Below, in pieces: positions 51,868-63,565 of a stretch of 64,000 nt of DNA. Position 1 is the stretch's first letter. Each line of letters begins with the position of its first letter. Source of the stretch: Zygotorulaspora mrakii (taxonomy: Eukaryota; Ascomycota; Saccharomycetes; Saccharomycetales; Saccharomycetaceae); the NCBI RefSeq assembly GCF_013402915.1, contig NC_050720.1:1347210-1411209 (forward strand), read 5' to 3'. The translations under genes were made by a program, and so were the position numbers. The notes below the pieces were generated by a model. The model was not told where the DNA came from, did not search any database, and saw only the letters and a program-made list of their open reading frames with translations.

Positions 51868-54800
51868 CCTTTATGTTTGAATGGAAAATACAACGGGAAT
51901 TGGAACGCGCATATTTAATTATCGGATATATGTATTAATCGGGTACTTTCATAAAGCAGAGTAGGTTTACATGGTCACTGTCTAGAATTGTAGCCTCGGT
52001 TAAACTTTCATTTAGCAGATAAACGCGACTGCAGCTTATAGCGATATTTCCGTAAAAGGTAACTTACAGCGATATTTCTTGGACCAAATAGGTATGTTTC
52101 GAGCTCGAAATTAATAAGTCTTGTAATAAGAATGATACACAAGGGGGGATATATTTCACACAAATGATTATTCAAACTAGTAATCTAGTATATCCCGAGG
52201 AAGTTTACTGTATTAAGAGCTCCCCATATGCTATATAATTGCAACTTTACTAAAATGGGGTTCCAGAGGGTGTATCTCGCAAAAACAACCGTGTTGTCGG
52301 CAGCTATTGACATTTTTACATAATAAAGCATAGTAATTAACAATTTGTTAACTTAACAGGAGCCGTCGGCTTTCATAGCACTTTCAAGGAGATAAATGGT
52401 GTAACGATATCCAAACGACTTCAATTTTGTTGCTCGATAAAGAAGTTAAATATAACAGGGATTGTGAATCCAGCTACGCCGTTTCCGTTTCTTACTTGAT
52501 GTAGTGAAAACATTCTCAAAATCTTTTCTAGCTACTATTTTCACAATTTGAACAGCTTAAAGAACACAACTCGACCAGAGCCATTTTCACAACCAATTTT
52601 CAACCTGTCATCAACGCCATCTTTCCATTCCTATTTTCTTTTAGTATACCCTTTGTTTTCTACTCCTGTCCGAAAGGTTGCACTGGCAGGGATGTATAGA
52701 ACCCTTTCTCCGCGCTTTCGTCGCAAACCATTGATTTTAGGAGAAGGCATAAAAACTTCGTTGTTATATTTCAGTGATATCAGCAGGACAGGTGCAAGTC
52801 AACGCCTCTAATTTCTCGTATACTGCTGGTGTACTCTATACTAGATATGGTATGTTGTGTGCTAAAAATCTTTAATGTTTTTAAAAGGAAAGTGAACTGG
52901 TGTGAAGTACTCATGGTTTAGTCGTAAAAAGTGACTACTTACTATTTGTTTCTGTTGACGCAGACATGCACTTATATTTGTGGATAAGATATGAAGTTAA
53001 TATTTATACTGGTTTGAAAAGTCGAAGTTGGCTTGCTTAGAGAGTGCTAACTGGAAATGGTGGTAAAAAGAAGATAGACATCCTGGAGGTATAGAAGGAA
53101 GGAGTGAATCGAAACAAGGAAAATAGAAAGAAGGATACAAATTAGTCTCTTGTAATCGAGGCTTAAGTGTTTAAGGACCATTTTGTTTAAACGCAAAATG
53201 TAGGGTATAGAGCGTTAAGTGTAAACAGAGGAGGCAGGAAAGAAGGTGCAAAGAATATATCTGCCGTAGCAGACACCAATCTGAAAGGGAGGTCAAATGA
53301 TATAAAATCTATATTTCTCATTGACTGTCAGAGACGACCAAATCGAGTACCATGCGTATTAAGCTTGGCACATATACAGAAAGAATAATTGTTTTATTTC
53401 GAGGTAAAAACAGCTCCAAAAAGTTTGTTTGACCGGTTTAGTGGATGGTACAATTGCATATGAAACATGACAAAACCTACAAGGTGTCTCTTGGGATGTT
53501 GCTTAAGAGAATTATAGGATACGAGAAACCATGAAGATATAAGAGCCATCAGAGGTCGGAACTGGCTTTTCATCGTCTGTGTTAGCAAATTGAACAGAGT
53601 AACTGTCGAGACGTGTCACTTCCGACGGCTGTGAGTTTTATCTTCAAGGTGAAATGCGGCACTGGGTCTAAAAAGTGCAAATTAAGTAAGAAAAGAACGA
53701 AATCTGCCAAAGCTGTAGAGAGCTACTGCAAGTGCCCTAGCTCCTTGTTTCAGATCTTCAGGCGCTAGCAATGGTATTTTTGTTGCGATTAAAATTAAAC
53801 CTTAGGACACTCAATACAAGGACACTGCTGCTTGATTAAAAATAAACACTATGATAAATAAAAGTGTTACAGAGCCATCTTTCAAATAGGGGATTAGCTG
53901 CCTATGTGTTGAAGCAATTATGTGAGATTAAAGAGTGATTTAATCATGCCATACGGCAGACGACTAATCTTTTCTCAAGTTCGAGCGCTGTCGGTGATAT
54001 ATAAAAGGGGGACAGACAAATCAAGAGGAAACTTACCCAAAAATGCCGATTTCATGGCCCCTCCGGCCGGTAACGAAAAGAGAAGGCGCTGTTAAATTTT
54101 TCTATTATAGATGAACAACAGCTGCACAGTAGTAAGCCGATGGTTGTTTCCCAAGAAAGAGAACAAAGCAGTCAAAACAATGTGGCGGAGTTTGAAAACT
54201 CTCGGGAAAAACAGCAATACATGACTTTAAGTCAGAACCAAGTGTTTGAGAGACGTATCTTACCGGAGACCTCGTTCTGCTCATTTCTGACCCACGTTTA
54301 TTTGGTATCTTGCAGGGGGGCATACAAATTTGCTGGATTACATCATGGAGCATTGGTGCTGCGATAAATGAACCTCTACAGAATGAATCCTTAAAGTGTC
54401 TTGCTACGTGCTGAACATTGGTGCAGGAAAGCGCAGGTACAAACGGCTTAAAAAAGTAAACATGCGTAGAAATGCATTATACACATGTGGACATATGCTT
54501 TGATAAGTAAAAAGTCAATTTGCTAGGTTGATAGAGGTTTGTGACATCTGTTTTTCAATGTAATGGTATTAGGTTCTAAGCGAGTAGCAAGTGACGAAGA
54601 CAGGATGCGTCATTTAGGTATAAATTATTTGCAATTTGATTATCACAAAATGGGAGCCGGCATCTGTAACATCCTATATATATAAAATCAAAAGACATTG
54701 TTTCAATTGTAACAGCGTTGACGCGGACACCATAGATCAATATATGGTGATATGAATTGATTACCTGTGTCATCTGTTCAACGCCTGGCGCCTGTGTAGT

Positions 54801-55600
54801 TTTGCGGAGCATGCTTTTCTTCCTCATAGGGCATTTTTTTGCCTGGTTGCGTTTTTGACGGTGATACCAGCATAAATGATTTTTTGGCAGCGGCGTGTTA
54901 ACTATGTGAAAAGATATAGGTGGTGGTGGGAGCGCGTTTTTGGTGAAATTGTTTTTTTTGCGAAAACGAAGAGCAACAAAGCTGGAACCTGACACATTAT
55001 TAAAGATCTTAGTGGTATATGTCAGGCTGTAATTTGGGCTCACGAAAGTACTCTTTGAGCAGTGCAGAGTCACCTAAACTTTAGGAGATATCAGGGCATA
55101 AAATACATTACTATGTATGGACGTGATAAAGGCGGTAGTTACAGCATTAACGTGACAAAGGCGGTGGTAGGGGTTTTTCGTGAATATGAAGCGCTGGACC
55201 ATCGAAACTTGGCGGGCATATACAAGTGAGTTGCAAGTGCTCTAGCCCACAAATTGAGGCCGGTGGCTTGCAGATTGCGCTCTGGAGAGGCAGCCAAACT
55301 TGAAACAAGATGTATGTATAAAACTGCAAGCAGACAAGCTTCAGCATATTTAGCAACCTAAAAATGTGGATGAGGAAAGGGGCAACTATGTTGAGAAATT
55401 TCAAGTGAACAAGAAGTGTATTCGATGAGCCATGGTGATTCTCGTAGCACATGAGGAAACTAGTGAAACGATCATCAGCAACGAGGAATATTTTTTTACC
55501 GCGAGCTGGCTGTAAGGCGAAGAGTGACGGAAATGAATGTGATGTGTGTTGTGTAAAACGCGAGAAGAAAAGAAGGAACGAGTGGGGATGAGTGATGCAA
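51868..55600. other. Subtelomeric gene-less region, ordinary composition
   Basis: 3.7 kb without a supported gene; the longest frames (for example 54576-55073 and 55147-55614, minus) have no family features. Base composition is still fairly ordinary at the left and turns purine-rich on the plus strand towards the right. CGGCCGG at 54063-54069 is a short palindromic GC patch. Confidence 0.5.
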
Positions 55601-57287
55601 AGGACTGGTAACATGAAGGTTAAGTTAGATAAAAAAGTAAAGAAAGGGTTGAGTTATGAAAAAATGGTGGGAAGAGAGGAGGAGGATTAGTGAAGTAGAT
55701 GCTTTGATATACAGGGATGATAGGAAAGACTGGTTATTTCTGATGGCAATGAACAGTTGCTGTTAGGTTAGCGAGACACCGTAGGGAAGATGTAATAGGG
55801 TAGTGGCTTCGAGTGAGAGGCTGGTAAAGCATGATGATAATATTACTTGTAAAGTGAAGAAGTATTTATGAGGGAATGGAATGATTGAAACAGGGTCTAT
55901 TATTTTAGTGAGTACGTTGGTAAGGAGGCCATGGATGATTTTGTATCGCAAGGCGGCATGTATGACTAGTCAACGATCTCCGGCTGTTGGTAGTCCTTGC
56001 TATACTGTGTGCATAAGCAGGGGATGTTCACGATATGATGGGGAGCATACTACCAGGGTACTACAAGTTTGAGGAGAATCTCAGAGGCTTAAGGACGGAT
56101 GTCGAGGATTTGATGAACTTGCGGAATAATGGGTGGTACCTGATGTTTTCGAAGCGAAAACGTGTGTAACGTAATGTGTGATCTGGAGATAAGAGAGTGT
56201 ACAAAGCATCATAAGATATGCTGTGGAGCTGGTGGTGAGATCCAAAGGGACAGTCATAGAGTAGAGATAAATGCGCATATAACGGTATATAATATGTAAC
56301 GAAAACGAGTGATCTGAGGGAGTTTGGTTTTGCCATTTTTTCGATATAGTCGTGTATTTCTGGCGAATGGTTTGCCTTTTGGTGATGGAATATTATGAAT
56401 CTACATGGAAAAACTCACGTTATTCTATGGTATTCGTGTCACACACTCAAAGTACATGGTCCTCGAGATAGCAAAAAAATCAAATTTCAAAAAAAAATTT
56501 GCTAACACGCGATTATTTTATGTTGGGTAGGGATTTCTCAAAATTTAAAAAGGTGAAAAGTGTCGAAAATGAAAAAGAAGTAGTAAAATAGAGAGAAATA
56601 GTTAAATAAAGAAGTATACCTTTGAGTTTTTTGATGTGAAGTTGATATTGGGGGATATATAGAGGGGCAAAGAGGGGAGATGTGTGGGTCTAACGTCTGT
56701 TTGTATGGGTTTGTGAGACGAATGTATGGGCGATGGTGTAGAGATGGCTGAATGGGGTACGGAGGTAGATGTAAGGATGGGAGTGGCCGCTTAAAATATT
56801 CTGTTGCGTCAGTGAGAGCTGGTGAGGATGAGTGTGCAGATGTAAATCAAGGAATGTTTTGAGAGTGTTTACATACAGGCAAAGTGGTAAGGATTGATGG
56901 AATGTGGAGGGAATGGTAAACGAGGAGGATGATGGAAGAAGCAGGGCAAGGGAAGTGAAGAGGCAGGGAGAGGGAAGGGAAATATTAAATAAGTGATGGC
57001 GATAGAGAAAGAAATAAGAAACGATTTTAAAGCTGGTCAAAATGCGAGTTTATTGAGAAGAAGCGATGCGTTAAGTGGTGGGATAGTGGGTGAAAAAAGA
57101 GGATAGAAAAAGGGAATGAAGGCTGATTTTGGGAAAGTAGAGGTGAAATGGGGTTATTGAGTGAGTTCGGAAGTGATATAGATTTTAAAAACGGAAAAAA
57201 GAGGAATTATTTGTCGAAATGCGACGGGGTGAAAGTGGTGAGGTAAGGAAGGTAGGGTAAGTGGATGGTAAAGGACGTGAATAAAGA

Positions 57288-57330
57288 AGTGTAAATAAAG
57301 GAATGTAAATAAAGGAATGTAAATAAGATA
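57288..57330 (+). repeat. Short tandem repeat, 14-bp unit
   Basis: About three copies of GTAAATAAAGGAAT in tandem with minor changes. Confidence 0.7.
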
Positions 57331-57499
57331 ATGTAGTTGAAAGTTTGTAATGATAAATTTTAGATACGATTAGGTATGTTTGTAAAGGAATGTGAGAAGT
57401 AAAAGGAAAAAGTTAGCAGGAGTGAGTAGATGAAAGAAGGGAGAATAAAATTGATGTGTCCAATATAAAGTAGTTTGAAAGAAATATGTGGCTGTTATC

Positions 57500-57652
57500 T
57501 TTATCGTTGTTGTTGTTTGTTTTCGTTTGTTTTCGATTGTTTGATGTCAGATGTTTATGTTTATGTTTGTTGTGTTGTTGTTATTGTTATTGTTATTGTT
57601 ATTGTTGTTGTTATTGTTGTTGTTGTAGTTGTTGTAGTTGTTGTTGTTTTTT
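57500..57652 (+). repeat. TTG/TTA microsatellite
   Basis: Tract of GTT, GTTATT and GTTGTAGTT repeats. It breaks the purine bias (pyrimidine T replaces A) while remaining almost free of C. Frames across it (poly-Cys/Tyr in one direction, poly-Thr in the other) are artefacts. Confidence 0.85.
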
Positions 57653-58485
57653 GATGGGAAAAGAAGAAGTTGTTTATGGATCTCGATGGTAAATTAAGGA
57701 AAAGAAAAGTAAGTTGGTAAATGAGGAGAAAAGATGGGGTAGCTGGGGTAATCGGGGAGATAATGTAAGTCAAATATTGGTTATACGTGAAAGAGTGGAG
57801 AAGAAAAGTGTAGTGTATAGTTTAGTAATTGGTTTAGAATAGATAGTTGGTTGAATAATAGAGAAAGAAGTTTGAAGTTGAAGAGAAGAGATAGTTGGTA
57901 AAAGAAGAAGTCAGTGTAGGGTAAAGAAGTAAAAGCGATATAGTGTTGAAAGGAAATGAAAATAATGGATGATTGAAATAAGTTGAGTGTGTGTTGAAAA
58001 GGTTAGAGATGGGAGAAGGAATGGTGAAGAAAGAAGATGTGAAGGTGTAGTGATTAGAGTAGATGTTGAGTTATTGTGGAGTAAAGGGAGGAGAAGGAGA
58101 AAAGTAGTAGAAAAAGATGAAAGAGAAGGGGAAGTAATTGTGAATGTCGAGAAAAGAAAAAAGTAAAATGTTTTTAACGAAAGAAGATGTATAGAAGAGT
58201 AGGGTAGAGGAAATAGATGTAAGGAGTAAGGTATAGTAGTAAAGTAGAAGAAAGAGTGGGGGTAGAAGAGGGAAGGAAGTAGAGTAGTAAGGTAGAAGAG
58301 TTAGAAAGAGAGGAATGAAGAAAGAAGTAAAAGTATGAATGAAAAGAAGTTGGGAGTGTGTTATGTAAAAGTTGAGAAGTAGAAGTGAAGAGGAAAAAAA
58401 AGAAGCGGAGTAGATGAAGAGTGTAGAGGGTGGTTGAAAGTTGAAATGAAGAAAAAGAATGAGTGAGAAGCGAGAAATATGAAAG

Positions 58486-58628
58486 ATGAGGGGAGAAGTG
58501 TAATAGATGAAGAAGGTAGGGGGTGAATGGAAGTTGAATGGAAGTTGAATGGCGAATGGAATTGAAATGAAATATGAGGGGAGAAGTAAAATAGATGAAG
58601 AAGGTAGGGGGTGAATGGAAGTTGAATG
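58486..58628 (+). repeat. Direct duplication of about 55 bp
   Basis: Copies at 58486-58540 and 58574-58628 share GATGAAGAAGGTAGGGGGTG followed by AATGGAAGTTGAATG, differing at only a few positions. A smaller GGAAGTTGAAT duplication lies between them. Confidence 0.85.
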
Positions 58629-58810
58629 CGGATGAAATTGGAATGAGAGCGGTGAGGGAGTGGTATGAAAGATGTGGAAAAGATGGATGGAAAGGAGGGT
58701 GGAAAGTAATGGGTAGCGTGGAAGGTAGGATGAATAGAGAAGGAAAGTGGAATCATAAAGGGTTATGGAGTAAAAGAGATGAAAAGAGTTGAGGGTAGAA
58801 TGAAAATAGG

Positions 58811-58835
58811 CGGTAGGGGAAAGGTGTAGGGGAAA
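58811..58835 (+). repeat. Interstitial telomere-like motif
   Basis: CGGTAGGGGAAAGGTGTAGGGG contains GGTGTAGGGG, the core of the terminal repeat, about 4.7 kb inside the telomere. Confidence 0.6.
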
Positions 58836-58952
58836 GGAAATATGGGATGTAAATGTGAAATGGATAAAAGAAAAAGGGAAATAAAGAGGAAGTGGGGTGG
58901 TAGAGCGTAGTGATGAGAAAGAAATGATGTAGAAAATGGAAGTAGAATGTGA

Positions 58953-59031
58953 AGTAGAACGGGAGTGAAAGGAAGGAGTGAAGTGTAGATGAAAGAGTGA
59001 GGAGTAGAACGGGAGTGAAAGGAAGGAGTGA
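58953..59031 (+). repeat. Direct duplication of about 29 bp, 50-bp period
   Basis: AGTAGAACGGGAGTGAAAGG plus GAGTGA-type continuation occurs at 58953-58981 and again at 59003-59031. Confidence 0.85.
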
Positions 59032-61397
59032 TGTGTAGTATGAAGGAAAAAAAAGAAGAGGGGGGTATGAAGAGAAGGGGTGGTGTAGAGTAGGAGAAAA
59101 GCGTCGGGAGTAGTATGAAGGAAGTATGAAGGAAAAAAGCGGTTAAGTGTAGGTGCGTAGAAGATGAGAGATGGGGAGTAATGTGAAGGAAGTAGAAAAG
59201 TGGAAGAAAGAGGAAAAGTGAAAGGAAGAGGAATGTGTGAAAAAAGGTAGGGTGTAGTTTGAAGAAGAGAGGAAGATGGAATGAAGTTGATGTTTGGGTA
59301 ATAGTGGAAGTGAAAGAGAAGGAAGTTAAATGAAAGTGTGGGGGGGGAGAGTAGTAGAGTAGAATAGAAAGGGAAGTAAGAGAAGAGGTGAGAATGAATG
59401 AAGTGAAAGAGTAATGGGTAGAGTGGGAAAAAATGGGGAAGAAATGGGAAGTTGAGAGTGTAAAAAATGGAAAAGTTGGATGTGAAAAAGAGAATGGGGA
59501 TGATGAAAAGGAGTGGGAAGTGTAGTGTATAAACGAAGTAGTTTGATGGATGGGAAATGGAAGTGTAAGAAAAGGAAAAGTGAAGGAGTAAGGAAGTGAG
59601 TAGGTGTGATGTAAAAGGGAAAAGAGATGAAAATGGAATGTTGGATAGAGTCGAAGAAGATGAAAATAGGAAAAAGAGTAGGAGGGAAAAAGATGGGTGA
59701 TGAAGTAGAATAGATGTAGAAGGGGAAAAGAAGGTGAGAGTAAATGATGAAGTGAGTGAGTAATGAAGAGGAAATGAAGAGAAGAAAGGGAGAAGGGAAA
59801 TGGTGAAGTTTAGAAAAAAGTAAATGTCGGGTATGGGAAAGAGAAAGTTGAAAGAAGTGATGGAGTAGAAAAGCGGAAAATGTGAAGAGATGGTTAGGAT
59901 GAGAGAGTTTTGGAGTTGTAAAAGAGAATGAAAGTAGAGAGAAATGGAAGAGTTAGTAGTGGAGTAGAGTAGAGAAAAGGAAAGGGAAAAGAAGTGAGGG
60001 AGTGAGGGAGTAGGAAGTGGGTAGTGGAGTAGGAAGTGGGTATTGGAGTAGGAGAAGAGGAATGGAAAAGGGAATGAGGATGAGTAGTTGAGTAGATCGA
60101 GGTGATGAAAAGATGGAGTAGAAAGAAGAAGTGATGAGAAGTGGTAGAAATGAGGAAAGTGAAGATGTAAAGTTGAAAAGATGAAAGAATGTGGAGTGGA
60201 TGGGAAAAAGAGAATGTGAAGGGAATGGTTGAGTGAAAAGATGAAAGAAGTATGAAATGTCTGGTAGAAAAGATGAAAAGAGTAGGAGAGAAAAAGGAGA
60301 AAGAAGTAGGAAAAGGGAGTGAGTGAAGAAGTAGAGTAGGGGTGAATGGAATGATGAAAAGAGTGAAGTGGAAAGAGATAGGTGAAAGATGTGATGAGTA
60401 GTTGAGTAGAAGGAAAGAAGTGTATAGAAAAAAGGAAGGTCGAAGTGAAGAGAAAAAGAAAATGGAGTGTGAATGAGAGGTAAAAAGGAATGAGAGTGAA
60501 GTAAAGGAGATGGAATGAATAGAAAGAGGTGAAAGTGAAGGATGAGGGGAGGTGAAAAGAGAATGTGTGTTCGAGTAGAGAAGAAGAGTTGAGGAGAAGA
60601 GGAGAAAGGAAAGAAAGAGAAGAGGAGAGAAGTGGGTAGAGTGTGATGTAGGTGTGAAATGAATGATGAGGGATGAGATGAGTAGTTGAGTGGAAAAAAA
60701 GAAGTGTAGGAGAGGAATAGGAAAGTTGAGGGATGAGATGATGAAAGAGTTAGGGAATGAAAGTGAGAAGGGAAAAGGAGTGGATGTGAAATGGAAAGGA
60801 ATCCAGTTGAGTTTGTGGTGAGGTAGGAGAAAAAAGTAGAAAAGAAATAGGAAAGGGAATGAGTAGTGGAGTAGAGTGGAAGAAAAGATGTAAAAGAGAA
60901 AAAGAAGTGTATGAGAAGATGAAAAGGGTTGGAAGTTGATGTGAAGAGTGAAATGGAGTGGATGGGAGTAGAAAGTAAGAAAGAGTAGTAGAAATAGAGA
61001 AAAAAGGAAAGAGATGGTAGGGGAGTAGAGTAGAGAAAAGAGAGAAGCGGGAGTAGAAATGAAAGTAGAGTTGAAAGTATGAAAAGTAGTTGAAAAGAGT
61101 GAATGTGAGAAAGAAGAAAAGAAGAGAGGGAGTGTGAGAGTAGAGTGAATGGTTGAGAAAAGAGTGGTGATGAAGAGGGAGATGAAATAGGGAGATGGAG
61201 TTGGAGTGAAAAGAAAAGAAAGTTGAGTATGTATGAATAGAGAAGAAAAGATGGAGAGTGAATGAGAGTTGAAGTGAATGGAAGGAGAAAGAAGTTGAAG
61301 TGAATGAAAGAGGAAAAGAGTTTGGTGGGGAGTGTTATGAAGATGCGAAGAGTAGTAGAAAGGGAAAGGAAAGAAATGGAAAAGAAGGAAAAAAATG

Positions 61398-61694
61398 AGA
61401 GTAGTATGGTAGAAAAGTGAAAATGAAAGTGTGTGATGAGGAGAGGAAAGAGCGGAGATGAAAAGAGTTTGGTAGGCGAAAGGTGTAGGGGAATGAATGA
61501 AGGGAAATGGGAGAGAGTAGTATGGTAGAAAAGTGAAGATGAAAAGAGTTTGGTAGGGGAAAGGTGTAGGGGAATGAAGTTGGTAGGAGAGGTGTAAGAG
61601 TAGAATGAGGAAAAAATAAAATAAAGAAAAAGAGAGTAGTATGATAGAAAAGTGAGGATGAAATGAGTTCGGTAGGGGAAAGGTGTAGGGGAGT
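61398..61694 (+). repeat. Threefold module carrying telomere-like GGTGTAGGGG
   Basis: Copies at about 61398-61498 (longer, with an insertion), 61512-61577 and 61631-61694. Each starts AGTAGTATGGTAGAAAAGTG or close to it and ends with GGTAGGGGAAAGGTGTAGGG (first copy GGTAGGCGAAAGGTGTAGGG). Each therefore ends in a piece of the telomeric unit. Confidence 0.8.
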
Positions 61695-62968
61695 GTAATG
61701 GAGTGGAGTGAAATGGATGGAAGTATGTAGTAGAGTAGGGTGTATGTAAAAAGAAAGAAAAAATGAAATGTAAAAGTGAAAATGTATGAAGGATGAGGAG
61801 TGTAGTGAAGTAGAGTAGAAAAGAAAGGATGATGGAATGAAAGAGAGTGAAGAAAAAAGATGTAGTTGAAAGTGAAAAGGGAGTGAGGAGAAAGAGTAAA
61901 TGTCGCGAGTTGAGTAGTAAAAAAGGAGTAGATGTGTAAAATGAGGTGATGAAAAGATGGAATAGAAATGATGAATGTATGAGAAGCGTGGTATGAATGG
62001 TGTATGTAGATGTGAAAACGAAATGTGAGAGTGAAAAGAGAGAGTAGAATGAATGAGTGTGTAGTGGAGCGTAAGGCGAAATGAAAAAGAGATGAAGAGA
62101 GTAAATAGAAAGAGTGTGTAGTGAAGTAGGGGAGAGAAGTTGAGTAGATGTGTGAAAGGAAATGGGTGGTTGGTAGCGTGGAAGAGATGAAAAGTTTGGA
62201 TGTTGGTGTGGGAATGAGGGAAGGTGGGAAGAGAGAGTGGTTGAGTGGAGTGAAGAATGAAGTGGGAGTAGAAATGAAAGAGAAAAGAGAAAAGATGAAA
62301 AAGATGTGTGGTAGTTGAAGAGTAGAGAAGATGAGAGTAGTGAAAGGAGGGAGTGAGGAGGTGTGAGTGATGAAAAGAATGAGATGAAGGTAGGATGAGT
62401 TGTGGAAGTGAAGAGTGAATGTGAGTGAAAAGTGGGGGAGAAAGAAGAAAAAGAAAAGAAGAATGAAGTGGTGAGTAGAGAGAAAGGAGTGGAGAGTTGA
62501 GTGAGTGGTTGAGAGAAAGGAGTGGTGAAGAGTAGGGGAAAAAGGAGAGTGTAAAGAGAGAAAGTGATGGAAAATGGAAATGTGGTTTGAGTGGAATGAG
62601 CGGATGGGAGGGAAGTGAAGTAGAAGAAAGGAAATGTATGAATGTATGAGTGTATGAATGGAGGTGGAGGTGGTGAGGAATGTTGAAGTAGAGGAGCGGA
62701 TGGAAGAAAGAGAAGGGAAAAGGGAAAAAGAAAAAGAAGCGTGGTGTATGGTAGAGGTAGAATGAGGTGAAGAGATGAAGAAGTGTTTGGGGGTGAATGT
62801 GAGATGAATGAAAAGGATGTGAAAGTGTATGAATGAGAGATGGAAGTGGGATGAAGAGGTGAAAGAAGTGATGTGTAAGTGGAGTGAGGGGAGAGGGATG
62901 GTGAAGTGGTGATGAAAGTAGGAGGGGAAGTAGAAAGAAGAAAGAAGAAAGGAAGAGAAAGTGAAATG

Positions 62969-63015
62969 TAGTTGTGTAGTTGTGTAGTAGTGTAGTAGTG
63001 TAGTAGTGTAGTAGT
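62969..63015 (+). repeat. Tandem TAGTAGTG repeats
   Basis: About six copies of an 8-bp unit (TAGTTGTG, then TAGTAGTG), 550 bp inside the telomeric array. Confidence 0.85.
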
Positions 63016-63565
63016 AAAAGGGTGAAGAAAAGGAGTGTGAGAGTGTGTTGTAGTTGGAGAATGGGGAAGTGAGAGTGGAAATGTGAAAAAGAGTGTTGAG
63101 GAAATGGGAAGTGGAGGAGAAAGTGGTAGGGGTGTGGAGTATGGGAGTAGTATGGTTGGAGAATGGTGTAGAGGAGTGAATGATGGAAAAAAAGAAAAGT
63201 GGAAAGGGAAGTCGAGAAAAAGAGTGAATGAAATGTGATGTATGGTTGAAGATGGTGAGGAAATGGGAAATGGGAATGAGTGATGTGATGAAAAAAGAAA
63301 AGAGAGGGGGAAAGGTGTGAAAGTGAGGTGGTAGTGGTGGTGGAGTGAAAGGAGAGAGTGAAGTGGAAATGAAGGAATGTGGAGTCGTGTGAAATGAGAA
63401 ATGGAAGTGAAGAAAAAATGGAAGGGTGGAGGAAGATGTGAGAGTAGGGTGTGTAAAGTAAAAAAAGAAAAGAGCGAAAAAAAGAATGTGAAATGAATGA
63501 GAGATGTGAGAGTGTAGGGGTGTATGAAATAGAAAAGAAATAGAAGGTGAAAAATGGAAGAGGGA

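Larger units (their letters stand above)
55600..57960. other. Transition zone of falling C content
   Basis: The plus strand becomes progressively G/A-rich and C-poor: at about 57,000 there are roughly four C per 60 nt, by 57,300 zero to one. Minus-strand frames here are low-complexity (Ser, Thr, Pro, Leu, Phe from pyrimidine runs) and are artefacts of the bias, not genes. Confidence 0.7.
57961..63565. repeat. C-depleted subtelomeric element (R-element-like)
   Basis: 5.6 kb in which the plus strand is made almost only of G, A and some T. Counting by eye from 57,961 to 63,540 I find about 45 C (about 0.8%), of which all but about four are followed by G. Whole stretches of several hundred bases have no C at all (for example 59161-59520). 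TAG, TGA and GTAG are dense, so no protein can be read on this strand; minus-strand frames are low-complexity. It abuts the telomeric array. K. lactis subtelomeres have a distal element with strong purine/pyrimidine strand bias (R element), the nearest known parallel. Confidence 0.85.

Noticed and set aside
55147..55614. 155-codon minus-strand frame near the telomere
   Set aside because: Composition is driven by the growing strand bias; no domain or family pattern is seen.
56500..56550. ARS consensus candidate (TTTTATGTTGG and nearby A/T runs)
   Set aside because: Only a partial match to the 11-bp consensus in AT-rich DNA, where such matches are common; origin sequence rules also vary among these yeasts.
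56690..57040. 116-codon minus-strand frame rich in Ser, Leu, His, Pro
   Set aside because: Lies in the C-poor region; the reverse strand has few G and hence few stop codons, so long frames appear by chance.
57486..57692. Cys/Leu-rich plus-strand frame over the TTG repeat
   Set aside because: Translation of a microsatellite, not a gene.
58361..58756. 131-codon minus-strand frame rich in Pro, Ser, Phe and His
   Set aside because: An artefact of the pyrimidine-rich strand; it spans a direct duplication and has no family resemblance.
62969..63015. CRISPR-like or gene-encoded repeat
   Set aside because: Uniform 8-bp tandem units without spacers in a yeast subtelomere; a simple satellite.
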